This document shows positions 30,900-39,767 of a stretch of 64,000 bases of DNA, piece after piece. Both the position numbers and the translations under genes were made by a program. The notes below the pieces were generated by a model. That model searched no databases. It was given only the letters and a program-made list of their open reading frames with translations, and was not told where the DNA came from. The stretch's first letter is position 1, and each line of letters begins with the position of its first letter. This DNA is from Microcystis elabens FACHB-917 (GTDB lineage: Bacteria; Cyanobacteriota; Cyanobacteriia; PCC-6307; Cyanobiaceae), in assembly GCF_014698445.1 (NCBI RefSeq), contig NZ_JACJSZ010000007.1, positions 1 through 64,000 on the forward strand, given 5' to 3'.

Positions 30900-32165
30900 A
30901 TGGAACGGGTGCGGCACCAGAACCGGCGCCTGGCGGCCTCCGGCACCGGCCTGCGGCTGGAGATCCGCCAGCACCGCCTCGGGCTGCGCGGGCCCCTGCC
31001 CTGTCCGAAGGGCACGGCGGCGCGGCCGGTGCAGCGGATCAGCCTGGGGCTGCCGGCCACGGCGGAGGGGATGGTCGCCGCCCTCGACCAGCTGGCCCGG
31101 GTGCGGGAGGCTGTCGAGCGGGGCCGCTTCCGCTGGGAGCACTGGCGCCGACGGCCGGCCGCGGCGGCGCCGTCCCCGCCCGCCGCTCCTCCGGGGGAGA
31201 TCTCGCCGGCCGAGCCGTCCCCCCGTCCCGGGGCCGCTTCCGCTGGGAGCCCTGCCGGGGCCCCGGGGCTCACGCCGCTGCTGGAGGGCTTCGAGGCCGC
31301 CTTCTTCGCCGATCCCCGCCGCCGCCGCCGGCCCGCCGGCAGCCACAGCACCTGGAGCGGCGCCTACCGGCCCTACCTTCGGCGTCTGGTGGCGGTGGCC
31401 GCCTCGTCGGCGGAGGCGCCGGCGGCCATTGATGGGCCCCTGCTGGAGCGGGTGCTGGAGACCTACCCCCTGGCCAGCCGCAGCCGCCAGCAGTGCGGCC
31501 TCGCCCTGGCGGCCCTGGCCCGCCACCTGGAGCTCCCCCTGCCGGCCGACTGGAGCGAGCGCAGCGGCGGCTACGGCCTGCACGTGGCCCGCTTCCGTGG
31601 CCTGCCCAGCGACGCGCGCATCCTGGAGCTGGTGGCGGCCATCCCCAACCCCCGCTGGCGCCTGGCCTACGGCCTGATGGCCACCTACGGCCTGCGCAAC
31701 CACGAGGTGTTCTTCTGCGATCTTTCCGCCCTGGCGCCGGGGGGCGACCGGGTGCTGCGGGTGCTGCCCACCAGCAAGACCGGTGAGCACCAGGTGTGGC
31801 CGTTCCAGCCCGACTGGGTGGAGCGCTTCGGCCTCGAGGGTCTGGGGGAGGGCGGCGCCGAGCTGCCCCGCGTCTGCACTGACCTGCGCCGCACCACCCT
31901 GCAGCAGGTGGGCCGGCGGGTGGCGGAGCAGTTCCGCCGCTACGGCCTGCCGATCACCCCCTACGACCTGCGCCACGCCTGGGCCGTGCGCACGATCCAC
32001 ATCGGGCTGCCGGACACGGTGGCGGCCAGGATGATGGGCCACTCGGTGGCGATCCACACCCGCACCTACCACCACTGGATCACCCGGCGCGACCAGCAGC
32101 AGGCGGTCGACACGGCCCTGGCGCGGCTCCGCCAGAGTGCGCCGAACCGACACCGCTCCCCATGA
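30900..32165 (+). CDS. Tyrosine recombinase (site-specific integrase), coupled to cobO
   Basis: A 421-residue integrase. The catalytic set is visible: Arg in TYGLRNHEVFF, Lys in TSKTGEHQVWP, His-x-x-Arg in YDLRHAWAVRTIH, His in MMGHSVAIH, and Tyr in HTRTYHHW. A Pro/Ala-rich linker at about residues 85-125 precedes the core-binding domain (HSTWSGAYRPYLRRL). It does not look like a fresh prophage gene: no att site or phage genes are nearby, composition matches the neighbours, and the stop overlaps cobO by 4 bp (ATGA). It may be a resident recombinase; the target is unknown. A 21-bp direct repeat at 31120-31140 and 31230-31250 lies in the linker region. Confidence 0.87.
   Translation: MERVRHQNRRLAASGTGLRLEIRQHRLGLRGPLPCPKGTAARPVQRISLGLPATAEGMVAALDQLARVREAVERGRFRWEHWRRRPAAAAPSPPAAPPGEISPAEPSPRPGAASAGSPAGAPGLTPLLEGFEAAFFADPRRRRRPAGSHSTWSGAYRPYLRRLVAVAASSAEAPAAIDGPLLERVLETYPLASRSRQQCGLALAALARHLELPLPADWSERSGGYGLHVARFRGLPSDARILELVAAIPNPRWRLAYGLMATYGLRNHEVFFCDLSALAPGGDRVLRVLPTSKTGEHQVWPFQPDWVERFGLEGLGEGGAELPRVCTDLRRTTLQQVGRRVAEQFRRYGLPITPYDLRHAWAVRTIHIGLPDTVAARMMGHSVAIHTRTYHHWITRRDQQQAVDTALARLRQSAPNRHRSP
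31120..31250 (+). repeat. 21-bp direct repeat pair inside the integrase gene
   Basis: GGGGCCGCTTCCGCTGGGAGC occurs exactly at 31120-31140 and 31230-31250. The 110-bp spacing is not a multiple of three, so the two copies are read in different frames (GRFRWE and GAASAGS). Confidence 0.95.
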
Positions 32166-32866
32166 CGGCGAACGCCTCCACCAGCACCCCGGCAGCGGCG
32201 GAGGACACCCTGACGCTGGATCGCCAGGCCGAGGAGCTGGGTCCCGGGGGCGATCTGGCCCCGGAGGTGGACCAGGAGGCCTACCGCCGCCGCATGCAGC
32301 GCCGCCGCGAGGTGCAGCAGCAGCGGGTGGGGGAGCGGAACCTGGAGAAGGGCCTGGTGCTCGTCTTCACCGGCGAGGGCAAGGGCAAGACCACGGCGGC
32401 CCTGGGCCTGGTGCTGCGCACCCTGGGCCATGGCGGCAAGGTGGCGGTGGTGCAGTTCATCAAGGGGGGCTGGCAGCCCGGGGAGGCTCGGGCCCTGGAG
32501 CGTTTCGGCGACGACCTCCACTGGCATGCCCTCGGTGAGGGATTCACCTGGGAGACCCAGGACCGGGAGCGCGACCGCCAGCTGGTGCACAGCGCCTGGG
32601 AGCGCTCCTGCTCCTACCTCGCCGACCCCGAGCGCAAGCTGGTGATGCTCGACGAGATCAACGTGGCCCTCAGGCTGGGCTACCTCGAACCTGAGCGGGT
32701 GCTGGAGGGTCTGGCCCTGCGGCCACCGCTCACCCATGTGGCCCTCACCGGCCGCGGCGCCCCGGCGGCCCTGCTGGAGAGAGCCGATCTGGTCACGGAG
32801 ATGAAGGTGGTGCGCCACCCCTTCCGGGAGCAGGGGGTGAAGGCGCAGGCGGGCATCGAATACTGA
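32162..32866 (+). CDS. cobO: Cob(I)yrinic acid a,c-diamide adenosyltransferase
   Basis: CobO/BtuR adds the adenosyl group to the corrin cobalt in cobalamin synthesis or salvage. The 234-residue protein has the P-loop [25 protein letters not shown], the ETQDRERDR region, [17 protein letters not shown] and VALTGRGAP. About 50 extra N-terminal residues precede the core. It is translationally coupled to the integrase gene. With cobK at 53.9 kb, it points to cobalamin or pseudocobalamin synthesis. Confidence 0.95.
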   Translation: MTANASTSTPAAAEDTLTLDRQAEELGPGGDLAPEVDQEAYRRRMQRRREVQQQRVGERNLEKGLVLVFTGEGKGKTTAALGLVLRTLGHGGKVAVVQFIKGGWQPGEARALERFGDDLHWHALGEGFTWETQDRERDRQLVHSAWERSCSYLADPERKLVMLDEINVALRLGYLEPERVLEGLALRPPLTHVALTGRGAPAALLERADLVTEMKVVRHPFREQGVKAQAGIEY

Positions 32867-32905
32867 AGCCCTCCTCCCGGAGCGCCGCGTTACGGAGCAC
32901 CGGGG

Positions 32906-33052
32906 TCAGTCCAGGTCGGCCCGCAGCCGGGCCAGGCTGCAGACCAGCACCGACAGCCCGCTCACCAGCAGGGCCCGGTGCACCTCCGGCTCGCCCCAGA
33001 ACCCCGGGCTGCGGCTGGCCCGGTCCAGGGCCGATAGCGTGAGCCGGGCCAT
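32906..33052 (-). CDS. Possible small membrane protein
   Basis: A 48-residue open frame ([20 protein letters not shown]) with a hydrophobic segment [20 protein letters not shown]. The ATG at 33052 lies in a longer open frame. It is the only gene-like content of the 343-bp gap between cobO and pyrH. The amphipathic start followed by a single helix looks protein-like, but there is no other support. Confidence 0.35.
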   Translation of the reverse strand: MARLTLSALDRASRSPGFWGEPEVHRALLVSGLSVLVCSLARLRADLD

Positions 33053-33209
33053 CACGTCGCTGCCTCGGGGGCCTCGGGGGCCGGGACATCCAGGCGGTTC
33101 GAGGGCCATGGCGGTGCTCCTTTGCGGCAGTGAAGCGGTTGGCGCCGGCGCCCGCAACCTGGTGGCGCTGTGGCAGGGGTTGCTACTGTTCGGCCGATCG
33201 CACGAGTCG

Positions 33210-33929
33210 ATGGCCTACAGGCGCGTTCTCCTCAAGCTCAGCGGTGAAGCGCTGATGGGTGACCAGGGCTACGGGATCGATCCCGCCATCGTTCAGTCGA
33301 TCGCCAAGGATGTGGCGGCGGTGGTCTCCGGGGGCACCCAGCTGGCCATCGTCGTCGGCGGCGGAAACATCTTCCGGGGCCTGAAAGGCTCGGCGGCGGG
33401 CATGGACCGGGCCACGGCCGACTACGTCGGCATGCTGGCGACGGTGATGAATGCCATCACCCTGCAGGACGGCCTCGAGCGTGTCGGCGTGCCCACCCGG
33501 GTCCAGAGCGCCATCTCGATGCAGGAGGTGGCGGAGCCCTACATCCGCCGCCGGGCCATCCGTCATCTCGAGAAGGGACGGGTGGTGATCTTCGGCGCCG
33601 GCTGCGGTAACCCCTTCTTCACCACCGACACCACCGCCGCCCTGCGGGCCGCCGAGATCAACGCCGACGTGATCTTCAAGGCCACCAAGGTGGACGGGGT
33701 CTACGACAAGGATCCCGCCAAGCACGCCGACGCGTTCCGCTACGAGACCCTCACCTTCCTCGACGTGCTGAGCGGCGAGCTGGAGGTGATGGACAGCACC
33801 GCCATCGCCCTGTGCAAGGACAATGCGATTCCGATCGTGGTCTTCGATCTGTTCGGATCGGGCAACATCGGGCGGGCGGTCGCCGGTGAGCCCATCGGCA
33901 CCAGCATCGTGCCGGCCCCCCCCCGCTGA
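33210..33929 (+). CDS. pyrH: Uridylate kinase (UMP kinase)
   Basis: PyrH phosphorylates UMP to UDP. The 239-residue protein starts [17 protein letters not shown] and has [59 protein letters not shown] and [12 protein letters not shown], all typical. I chose the ATG at 33210. It is followed 29 bp later by frr, the usual pyrH-frr pair, then by a geranylgeranyl-reductase-like gene overlapping frr by 4 bp. Confidence 0.97.
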   Translation: MAYRRVLLKLSGEALMGDQGYGIDPAIVQSIAKDVAAVVSGGTQLAIVVGGGNIFRGLKGSAAGMDRATADYVGMLATVMNAITLQDGLERVGVPTRVQSAISMQEVAEPYIRRRAIRHLEKGRVVIFGAGCGNPFFTTDTTAALRAAEINADVIFKATKVDGVYDKDPAKHADAFRYETLTFLDVLSGELEVMDSTAIALCKDNAIPIVVFDLFGSGNIGRAVAGEPIGTSIVPAPPR

Positions 33930-33958
33930 CGTCCCCTCCCCACCACCCTTCCCCTGCC

Positions 33959-34498
33959 ATGGATCTCGAAACCAGCATGCGCAAGTCGGTGGAAGCCACC
34001 CAGCGCACCTTCAACACCATCCGCACCGGTCGGGCCAACCCCTCCCTGCTCGACAAGCTGACCGTTGAGTACTACGGATCCGAAACGCCCCTCAAGTCGC
34101 TGGCGACGATCTCCGCCCCCGACGCCCAGACGATCCAGATTCAGCCCTTCGACAAGGGTTCGATGGCGCTGATCGAGAAGGCCATCGCCATGAGCGATCT
34201 GGGCCTCACCCCCAACAACGACGGCCGGGTGATCCGCATCAACATCCCGCCCCTCACCGAGGACCGCCGCAAGGAACTCTGCAAGCTTGCGGCCAGGTAC
34301 GCCGAGGAGGGCAAGGTGGGCCTGCGCAACCTGCGGCGCGAAGGGATCGAGCGGATCAAGAAGCAGGAGAAGGAAGGCGAATTCTCCGAGGACCAGAGCC
34401 ATGACGAGCAGGAGAAGGTCCAGAAGCTGACCGATCGCTACATCACCGAGCTGGAGAAGCACCTGGCGGAGAAGGAAGCCGATATCCTCAAGGTGTGA
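33959..34498 (+). CDS. frr: Ribosome recycling factor
   Basis: Frr splits the post-termination ribosome with EF-G. The 179-residue protein has [66 protein letters not shown] and a C-terminal helix of the three-helix bundle, matching family length. Its TGA overlaps the next gene's GTG by 4 bp. Confidence 0.97.
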   Translation: MDLETSMRKSVEATQRTFNTIRTGRANPSLLDKLTVEYYGSETPLKSLATISAPDAQTIQIQPFDKGSMALIEKAIAMSDLGLTPNNDGRVIRINIPPLTEDRRKELCKLAARYAEEGKVGLRNLRREGIERIKKQEKEGEFSEDQSHDEQEKVQKLTDRYITELEKHLAEKEADILKV

Positions 34499-35634
34499 TC
34501 AGCTCCGCCGATGCCGACGTGATCGTCGTCGGGGCCGGCCCCGCCGGCGCTGCGGCGGCGTTCCATCTGGCCAACAGAGGGCGCAGGGTGATCCTGCTCG
34601 AGGCCCATGAGCCTGGACGGGCCAAGTCCTGCGGTGGCGGCATGGCCGCCTCGGTGCAGCGCTGGTTCCCCTTCGATCTGGCCCCCGCCGTGGACCAGGT
34701 GATCCGCCGGGTGCGGTTCACCTGGTGCCTGGAGGATCCGGTGACGGCCGAGCTGCCCGGGGAGGCTCCGTTCTGGATCGTCCGTCGCAGCCTCCTGGAC
34801 GCGTTTCTGGGGGAGCAGGTCGTCCGGGCCGGGGGGGAGCTGCGCCACGGCTGCCGTGCCGAGCGGATCGGCCGCCGCGACGACGGCCTCTGGAAGGTCG
34901 CGGTTCCGGGGGATCGGTGGCTGCGGGCCCGGGCGGTGGTGATCGCCGATGGCTCCGGCTCCCGCTTCGCTGTGCCCCTGGGTCTGGGGCCGTCCCGGCC
35001 CCGGTTCGCGGCCACCGTGTCGGTGGAGGTGGCGGCGGATCCCGACCCCGCCGACATGGCCCGCTTCGAGTTCGGCCTTGTGCACCATGGCTTCTGCTGG
35101 GTCTTTCCCCGCCGGGGTGGCTACAGCATCGGAGTGGGCACCTTCGTCGGCCAGCAGGAGGCCGACAGCGACGCGGTGCTCTCGGCCCTGCTTCCCAGCC
35201 TGGGGCTCCCCCCGGAGGCGGGTGAGCGGCGCCGCGGCCAGCTGCGTCTCTGGAATGGCCACCACCCCCTGCACGGCCAGGGCCTGGTGGCGGTCGGTGA
35301 CGCCGCCTCCCTCTGTGATCCGTTCCTGGCCGAGGGGCTGCGCCCGTCCCTGCTCAGCGGCTGCGAAGCGGCTGCGGCCCTTGACCGCTGGCTCGACGGT
35401 GATGGGGGCGCCCTGGAGCGGTACAGCCTGCGGATGCGGGAGGCCTGGGGCGATTCGATGGCCTGGGGCAAGCGCATCGCCCAGGTGTTCTACCGGGTGC
35501 CGCGGGTGGGCTACCAGCTCGGTGTCAAGCGGCCCACCGCCCCCCAGCGCATCGCCCAGATCCTCTCCGGGGAGATGGGCTACGGGGAGATCGCCCAGCG
35601 GGTCATCCGCCGCCTGCTGTTCCAGCGGGGCTGA
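34495..35634 (+). CDS. Geranylgeranyl-reductase-family FAD-dependent oxidoreductase
   Basis: A 379-residue flavoprotein with [73 protein letters not shown], the [10 protein letters not shown] segment and the second FAD motif [21 protein letters not shown]. The pattern ([17 protein letters not shown]) fits the geranylgeranyl reductase family, but the protein is shorter than ChlP, so a different isoprenoid or quinone substrate is possible. GTG start, coupled to frr. It converges with the cNMP-binding gene, with a 4-bp gap. Confidence 0.85.
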   Translation: MISSADADVIVVGAGPAGAAAAFHLANRGRRVILLEAHEPGRAKSCGGGMAASVQRWFPFDLAPAVDQVIRRVRFTWCLEDPVTAELPGEAPFWIVRRSLLDAFLGEQVVRAGGELRHGCRAERIGRRDDGLWKVAVPGDRWLRARAVVIADGSGSRFAVPLGLGPSRPRFAATVSVEVAADPDPADMARFEFGLVHHGFCWVFPRRGGYSIGVGTFVGQQEADSDAVLSALLPSLGLPPEAGERRRGQLRLWNGHHPLHGQGLVAVGDAASLCDPFLAEGLRPSLLSGCEAAAALDRWLDGDGGALERYSLRMREAWGDSMAWGKRIAQVFYRVPRVGYQLGVKRPTAPQRIAQILSGEMGYGEIAQRVIRRLLFQRG

Positions 35635-35638
35635 GGCC

Positions 35639-36028
35639 TCAGGGCCGGCTGGCGCCCTTGAGGTCCCGCAGGCGCTGGTCGATGGAGCCCAGCAGCTCGA
35701 TGGCGAACATGGGGGCCTCCTGAACGGCGAACAGGAACTTCTCGCGGTTCATGACCAGCAGCCGGCAGGGGGTGAGAGCCGTGGCATGGCCGTAGCGCCG
35801 GTGGTCCTGGGTGACCAGGGCTCCGGCCCCGAAAACGTCGCCGGCCTGGATGTCCTCGTGGTCGGCATCGGCGTTCCAGCTCAGCCGCACCGTCCCTTCC
35901 AGCAGGCCGAACATGCAGTCGCCGGGTTCGCCGGCGCGGAAGATGACGGACCCGGCCTCGACGTCCCTCACCTCACCCTTGTCGGCGAGGGCGCGCATGG
36001 TGTCGAGGGCGTGGACGGTGTGGGCCAT
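35639..36028 (-). CDS. Single cyclic-nucleotide-binding-domain protein
   Basis: A 129-residue protein made almost only of a cNMP-binding domain: EVRDVEAGSVIFRAGEPGD, MFGLLEGTVRLSW, the phosphate-cassette region DVFGAGALVTQDHRRYGHATAL, and a C-terminal helix (EAPMFAIELLGSIDQRLRDL). There is no helix-turn-helix after the domain, so it is not a complete CRP/FNR regulator. The cassette lacks the clear GE.....R.A motif, so nucleotide binding is uncertain. It runs leftward and ends next to the geranylgeranyl-reductase-like gene. Confidence 0.85.
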   Translation of the reverse strand: MAHTVHALDTMRALADKGEVRDVEAGSVIFRAGEPGDCMFGLLEGTVRLSWNADADHEDIQAGDVFGAGALVTQDHRRYGHATALTPCRLLVMNREKFLFAVQEAPMFAIELLGSIDQRLRDLKGASRP

Positions 36029-36112
36029 TCGCGGTGAGTGAAGGGGAAACCATCCTTGCCCACCAAGGTGAACAAACGTTCAAGGAAGGGGCGTCGGGGG
36101 ACGGCCCGGCCT

Positions 36113-37282
36113 TCAGCGGCTGATCGCCAGCGGCGCTCCAAGGCCACCACGCACGTCCTCGGGAGCCAGGCGCCCGTCGTTGTCGGTGTCGAGGGCATCG
36201 AAGACGGCATCGCTGCCGAGCCATTCCTCGCGGGTGATGCAGCCGTCACCGTCGAGATCGTTGAGCAGGAAGATCTCGTGCACGGCATGGGTGAAGGCGG
36301 CCCCGCCCTCGATGACGGCCAGGCGATGGGCCAGCTGGCCCTCGAGGGTCTCGATCGCCTTGGAGAAGCCCCGGATGCCCTCATCGAGCTTCTCACTGGC
36401 CATGACATCGGCGGCCATCAGGCTGCGGAAGGTGGCCTCATCGACGTGGATCCGCTCCTCGCTGGCGCCCGGACGGGAGGGATCGAGGCGTCGCTCCAGC
36501 TCACCCTCGCTCTGGCGCAACTGGTCCATCAGGGCCGGGGAGATGGTCAGCAGGTCGCAGCCCGCCAGTTCGACGATCTCGTCGATGTTGCGGAAGCTGG
36601 CCCCCATCACCTCGGTGCCGTAGCCGTGGGTCTTGAAGTAGTTGAAGATCCGGGTCACCGAGAGAACGCCGGGATCCTCCGCGCCGGGATAGCTGTTGCG
36701 ACCGGTGGATTTCTTGTACCAGTCGAGGATGCGCCCCACGAACGGGGAGATCAGGGTGGCGCCGGCCTCGGCGCAGGCCACCGCCTGGGCGAAGCCGAAC
36801 AGCAGGGTGAGGTTGCAGTGGATGCCCTCGCGCTCGAGCACTTGCGCCGCCTTGATGCCTTCCCAGGTGGAGGCGATCTTGATGAGCACCCGGTCCGTGC
36901 CGATACCTGCCTGGGCATAGAGGCCGATCAGCTTGCGGGCCTTGGTGATGGTCGCCTCGGTGTCGTAGCTGAGGCGCGCATCCACCTCGGTGGAAACCCG
37001 GCCCGGGACGATCCTGAGGATCTCCTTGCCGAACGTGACGCTGATCTCGTCGATGGCCTCGCGCACCACGTCCTCGGCGGGGGCCTCGGCACCGATCACC
37101 TGCCGGGATTCGCGCAGGGAGCGGTCGATCAGCTCCTGGTAGGTGGGGATCTGGGCGGCGGCCAGGATCAGGGAAGGGTTGGTGGTGGCATCCCGCGGGG
37201 TGAACTGACGGATCGCGTCGATGTCGCCGGTGTCGGCCACGACCACGGTCATGGCGGCCAGTTGTTCGAGAAGGTTGGCCAT
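36113..37282 (-). CDS. tal: Transaldolase with C-terminal EF-hand pair
   Basis: Transaldolase of the pentose phosphate/Calvin network. The 389-residue protein starts [20 protein letters not shown] and has [19 protein letters not shown], the Schiff-base Lys in [11 protein letters not shown] (about Lys135), [18 protein letters not shown] and [13 protein letters not shown]. After the normal end (about residue 325) a linker leads to two EF-hand loops: [12 protein letters not shown] (342-353) and [12 protein letters not shown] (365-376). Each has acidic groups at loop positions 1, 3, 5 (D or N) and 12, so calcium binding is likely. Confidence 0.94.
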   Translation of the reverse strand: MANLLEQLAAMTVVVADTGDIDAIRQFTPRDATTNPSLILAAAQIPTYQELIDRSLRESRQVIGAEAPAEDVVREAIDEISVTFGKEILRIVPGRVSTEVDARLSYDTEATITKARKLIGLYAQAGIGTDRVLIKIASTWEGIKAAQVLEREGIHCNLTLLFGFAQAVACAEAGATLISPFVGRILDWYKKSTGRNSYPGAEDPGVLSVTRIFNYFKTHGYGTEVMGASFRNIDEIVELAGCDLLTISPALMDQLRQSEGELERRLDPSRPGASEERIHVDEATFRSLMAADVMASEKLDEGIRGFSKAIETLEGQLAHRLAVIEGGAAFTHAVHEIFLLNDLDGDGCITREEWLGSDAVFDALDTDNDGRLAPEDVRGGLGAPLAISR

Positions 37283-37410
37283 CGTGGAATGGTGTCGGGC
37301 GCGATGTCTGCTGACTTCGACGCTAGCCATGGCGCCCGGATGGGATGCATCGGGGTTGTGGGAATGAGGACAGGCCGCCGACCGGGAGCCAGTGTCCGCC
37401 CCTGGCGGGC

Positions 37411-39258
37411 TCAGGATCGCGTGGCGGGGGCGGCGACCCGGGCCGTGGGCTGGCTGGGGGGCACCTTCTCGATCACCAGCAGGGCCTCGGCGATCTGACG
37501 GGCCACCGGCAGGGCCACGGTGGAGCCGTAGGCATTGCCCCCCTGGGGCTCGTCGATCACCACCAGCACCACGTAGCTGGGATCGTCCGATGGCAGGATC
37601 GCCACGAAGCTGCAGATCCGGGCTCCGGGGATGTAGACCCCGTTGCGGGCTTTCTGGGCCGTGCCCGTCTTGCCGCCGATCCGGTAGCCGGGGATCTTCA
37701 TGCCCTTGCCGTTCTCCACCACCGATTCCATCCACTTGACGACCGTGCGGGTGACCGCTGGATCGAGCAGCTGAACACCCGTGGGGGCGGTGGCGCTGGC
37801 GAGGGCGTCGCCGGAGCGGAGGCCGCGGGTGATGTGGGGGCTCACCAGCCGGCCACCGTTGGCGAGCATCGCGTGCAGCTGCAGCAGCTTGAGCGGGGTC
37901 AGGGAAAAGCCCTGACCGAAGGCGGCGACCGCCGGCTCGATCGGTGCCGAGGTGAACTCGCTGCGGCTCTTCAGCTGGCCGGCCACGGCCCCGGGCAGGT
38001 CGGTGTCCGGCATCTCGTCGATGCCGAAGGCCCGCAGCCAGTGCCAGAACCGATCACGCTTCACCTGGGCCATGGCCTTCACCATCGCCACGTTGCTGGA
38101 CACCTGAAGCACCGTCGGAAAGTCGATCAGGCCATTGGCGCGGCGGTCGTGGTTGAAGATCGGCCAGCCACCGATCGTCAGCTGTCCCACGTCGTTCATC
38201 CTGTCGCCGGGGCGGATCGCCTTCTCCTGCAGGGCCAGGGCCAGGTTGATGGGCTTGAAGGTGGAGCCGGGTTCGTACAGATCCTGCACCGACCATTCGC
38301 GGAACAGGGCGGGGCTGTAGCTCCAGAACCGGTTGGGGTCGTAGGTGGGGGTGGAGGCCAGGGCAAGAATCTCGCCGTTGCGGGCATTCATCACCAGGGC
38401 GGCTCCCTTCTTGGCCCGCCACTGCTTCACCTGTTTGGTCAGCGCCTGCTGGGTCACCTGCTGCAGGCGGGCATCGAGGGTGAGCTGGAGCCGCAGGTCG
38501 TCGCCGTAGAGAGCCCCGGCCTGGAGACCATCGGGGAGGGGGGTGCCGTCGGCACCGCGGCGCATGCTCAGGGTCACCTCCTGGCGGCGCAGGTCCCGGT
38601 CCCGGCTCTGCTCCAGGCCCGCCTGGGCGACCCTCTCCAGGTTGAGGAAGCCCACCACGTTGGCGAACAGGGACCCCTGGGGATAGACGCGCTGGGGGTA
38701 GGCCTCCAGATCGAGGCCGCTGATGCCGAGTTCCCTGACCCGGTGGGCCGTTTCCGGATCCAGGCCGGTGGCGAGCTTGACGCCGCTGCGGCGGCTGCCG
38801 ATGGTCTGCAGCAGCTCGGCCGGCGACCGGGCCAGCACCCGGGAAAGCTCCCGGACCACATCGGCGGGGGGACGGATCTGGTTGGGCTCGTCGCCGGGCA
38901 GGTTGAAGTAGCGCGGGTGGGCCCAGAGGGTGTAGCGCTGCTCGTCGAGGGCCACCAGCCGGCCCATCCGGTCGACGATGGTGCGCCGTTTGCCGATGGG
39001 GGTGATCGCCTGGGTCTGGATGGCCCTGGCCCGGGATTCGAGCTTGGGGGCCTGCACCACCTGCAGCCAGGCCAGCCGTCCCGCCAGTCCGACCAGGGCG
39101 GCGCACAGCAGCACATAGACCGTCAGCATGCGGCTGGTGGGGATCGGCTGGATCTCCACCACCCGGCGCGTTTCCGCTGCCCGGGGGCGGCGTCCCGCCC
39201 CACCGGAGGTCGCCGATGAGCGGCCCGCGCCAGGCCCGGAAGGGGAGGCGGGGGGCAT
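37411..39258 (-). CDS. ftsI: Septal peptidoglycan transpeptidase (FtsI/PBP3-type)
   Basis: FtsI cross-links septal peptidoglycan. The 615-residue class B PBP has a Pro/Arg-rich cytoplasmic start, one membrane helix ([22 protein letters not shown]), and a dimerisation domain ([21 protein letters not shown]). The transpeptidase motifs are SxxK in [10 protein letters not shown], SxN in [11 protein letters not shown] and KTG in [12 protein letters not shown]. Its ATG overlaps the stop of the upstream FtsL-like gene by one base. Confidence 0.95.
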   Translation of the reverse strand: MPPASPSGPGAGRSSATSGGAGRRPRAAETRRVVEIQPIPTSRMLTVYVLLCAALVGLAGRLAWLQVVQAPKLESRARAIQTQAITPIGKRRTIVDRMGRLVALDEQRYTLWAHPRYFNLPGDEPNQIRPPADVVRELSRVLARSPAELLQTIGSRRSGVKLATGLDPETAHRVRELGISGLDLEAYPQRVYPQGSLFANVVGFLNLERVAQAGLEQSRDRDLRRQEVTLSMRRGADGTPLPDGLQAGALYGDDLRLQLTLDARLQQVTQQALTKQVKQWRAKKGAALVMNARNGEILALASTPTYDPNRFWSYSPALFREWSVQDLYEPGSTFKPINLALALQEKAIRPGDRMNDVGQLTIGGWPIFNHDRRANGLIDFPTVLQVSSNVAMVKAMAQVKRDRFWHWLRAFGIDEMPDTDLPGAVAGQLKSRSEFTSAPIEPAVAAFGQGFSLTPLKLLQLHAMLANGGRLVSPHITRGLRSGDALASATAPTGVQLLDPAVTRTVVKWMESVVENGKGMKIPGYRIGGKTGTAQKARNGVYIPGARICSFVAILPSDDPSYVVLVVIDEPQGGNAYGSTVALPVARQIAEALLVIEKVPPSQPTARVAAPATRS

Positions 39259-39761
39259 CAGTAGCCGGCCGGGATGGCCCGCAGCTGGAAGCCGGCGAGC
39301 AGCGGCAGGGGGGCGCGGGGGCGGCTGCTGTGGGGTTCAGGCAGGTGGATGAGCTTGGCGCTGCTGGTGGGCTCCAGGAGGCCCGGACGCCGCACCAGGC
39401 TGAGGTGGTGTTGCTCGAGCAGGGCGGAGGACTCCTGCAGGCGGTGCTCCAGGGTCTTGGCGGCCTCCAGGGTGGCGAAGCTGTGGGCCCACTGGTTCTG
39501 CCAGTGCAGGGTGAGGGCGCTCAGGCCGAGCATGGAGAGTCCGAGGCCCACCAGGGCGCCGGTGCTGATCCGATGCAGGCCGGCCAGCCAGGGGGCCTGA
39601 CGCTCGATCCGGCGCGCCGAGAGGGATCCCTCGATCAGCTGCAGGGGCCTGCGCAGGGACCTCGGTTTCGGCAACGCATTCTGACTGCGTGGGGCGGGGG
39701 AGGCGGCCAAGGGACCTGGAAGGCACTGTGCAAGTGAACCACCCATCAGGGACCGCAGCAA
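39258..39761 (-). CDS. FtsL-like small bitopic protein upstream of ftsI
   Basis: A 167-residue protein with ~60 basic/Pro-rich cytoplasmic residues, one membrane helix (ALVGLGLSMLGLSALTLHW) and a periplasmic helical segment with heptad-like spacing (WAHSFATLEAAKTLEHRLQE, SSALLEQHHLSLVRR). Size, topology and the position immediately before ftsI (TGATG overlap) fit an FtsL-type divisome protein. Sequence similarity to known FtsL is too weak to be sure, and the gene is simply unknown on sequence alone. Confidence 0.7.
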   Translation of the reverse strand: MLRSLMGGSLAQCLPGPLAASPAPRSQNALPKPRSLRRPLQLIEGSLSARRIERQAPWLAGLHRISTGALVGLGLSMLGLSALTLHWQNQWAHSFATLEAAKTLEHRLQESSALLEQHHLSLVRRPGLLEPTSSAKLIHLPEPHSSRPRAPLPLLAGFQLRAIPAGY

Positions 39762-39767
39762 GCGGCG

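Noticed and set aside
30900-32165. Integrase considered as evidence of a prophage or genomic island
   Set aside because: No phage genes, tRNA or att repeats nearby; flanked by hemH and cobO with 4-bp coupling and ordinary composition.
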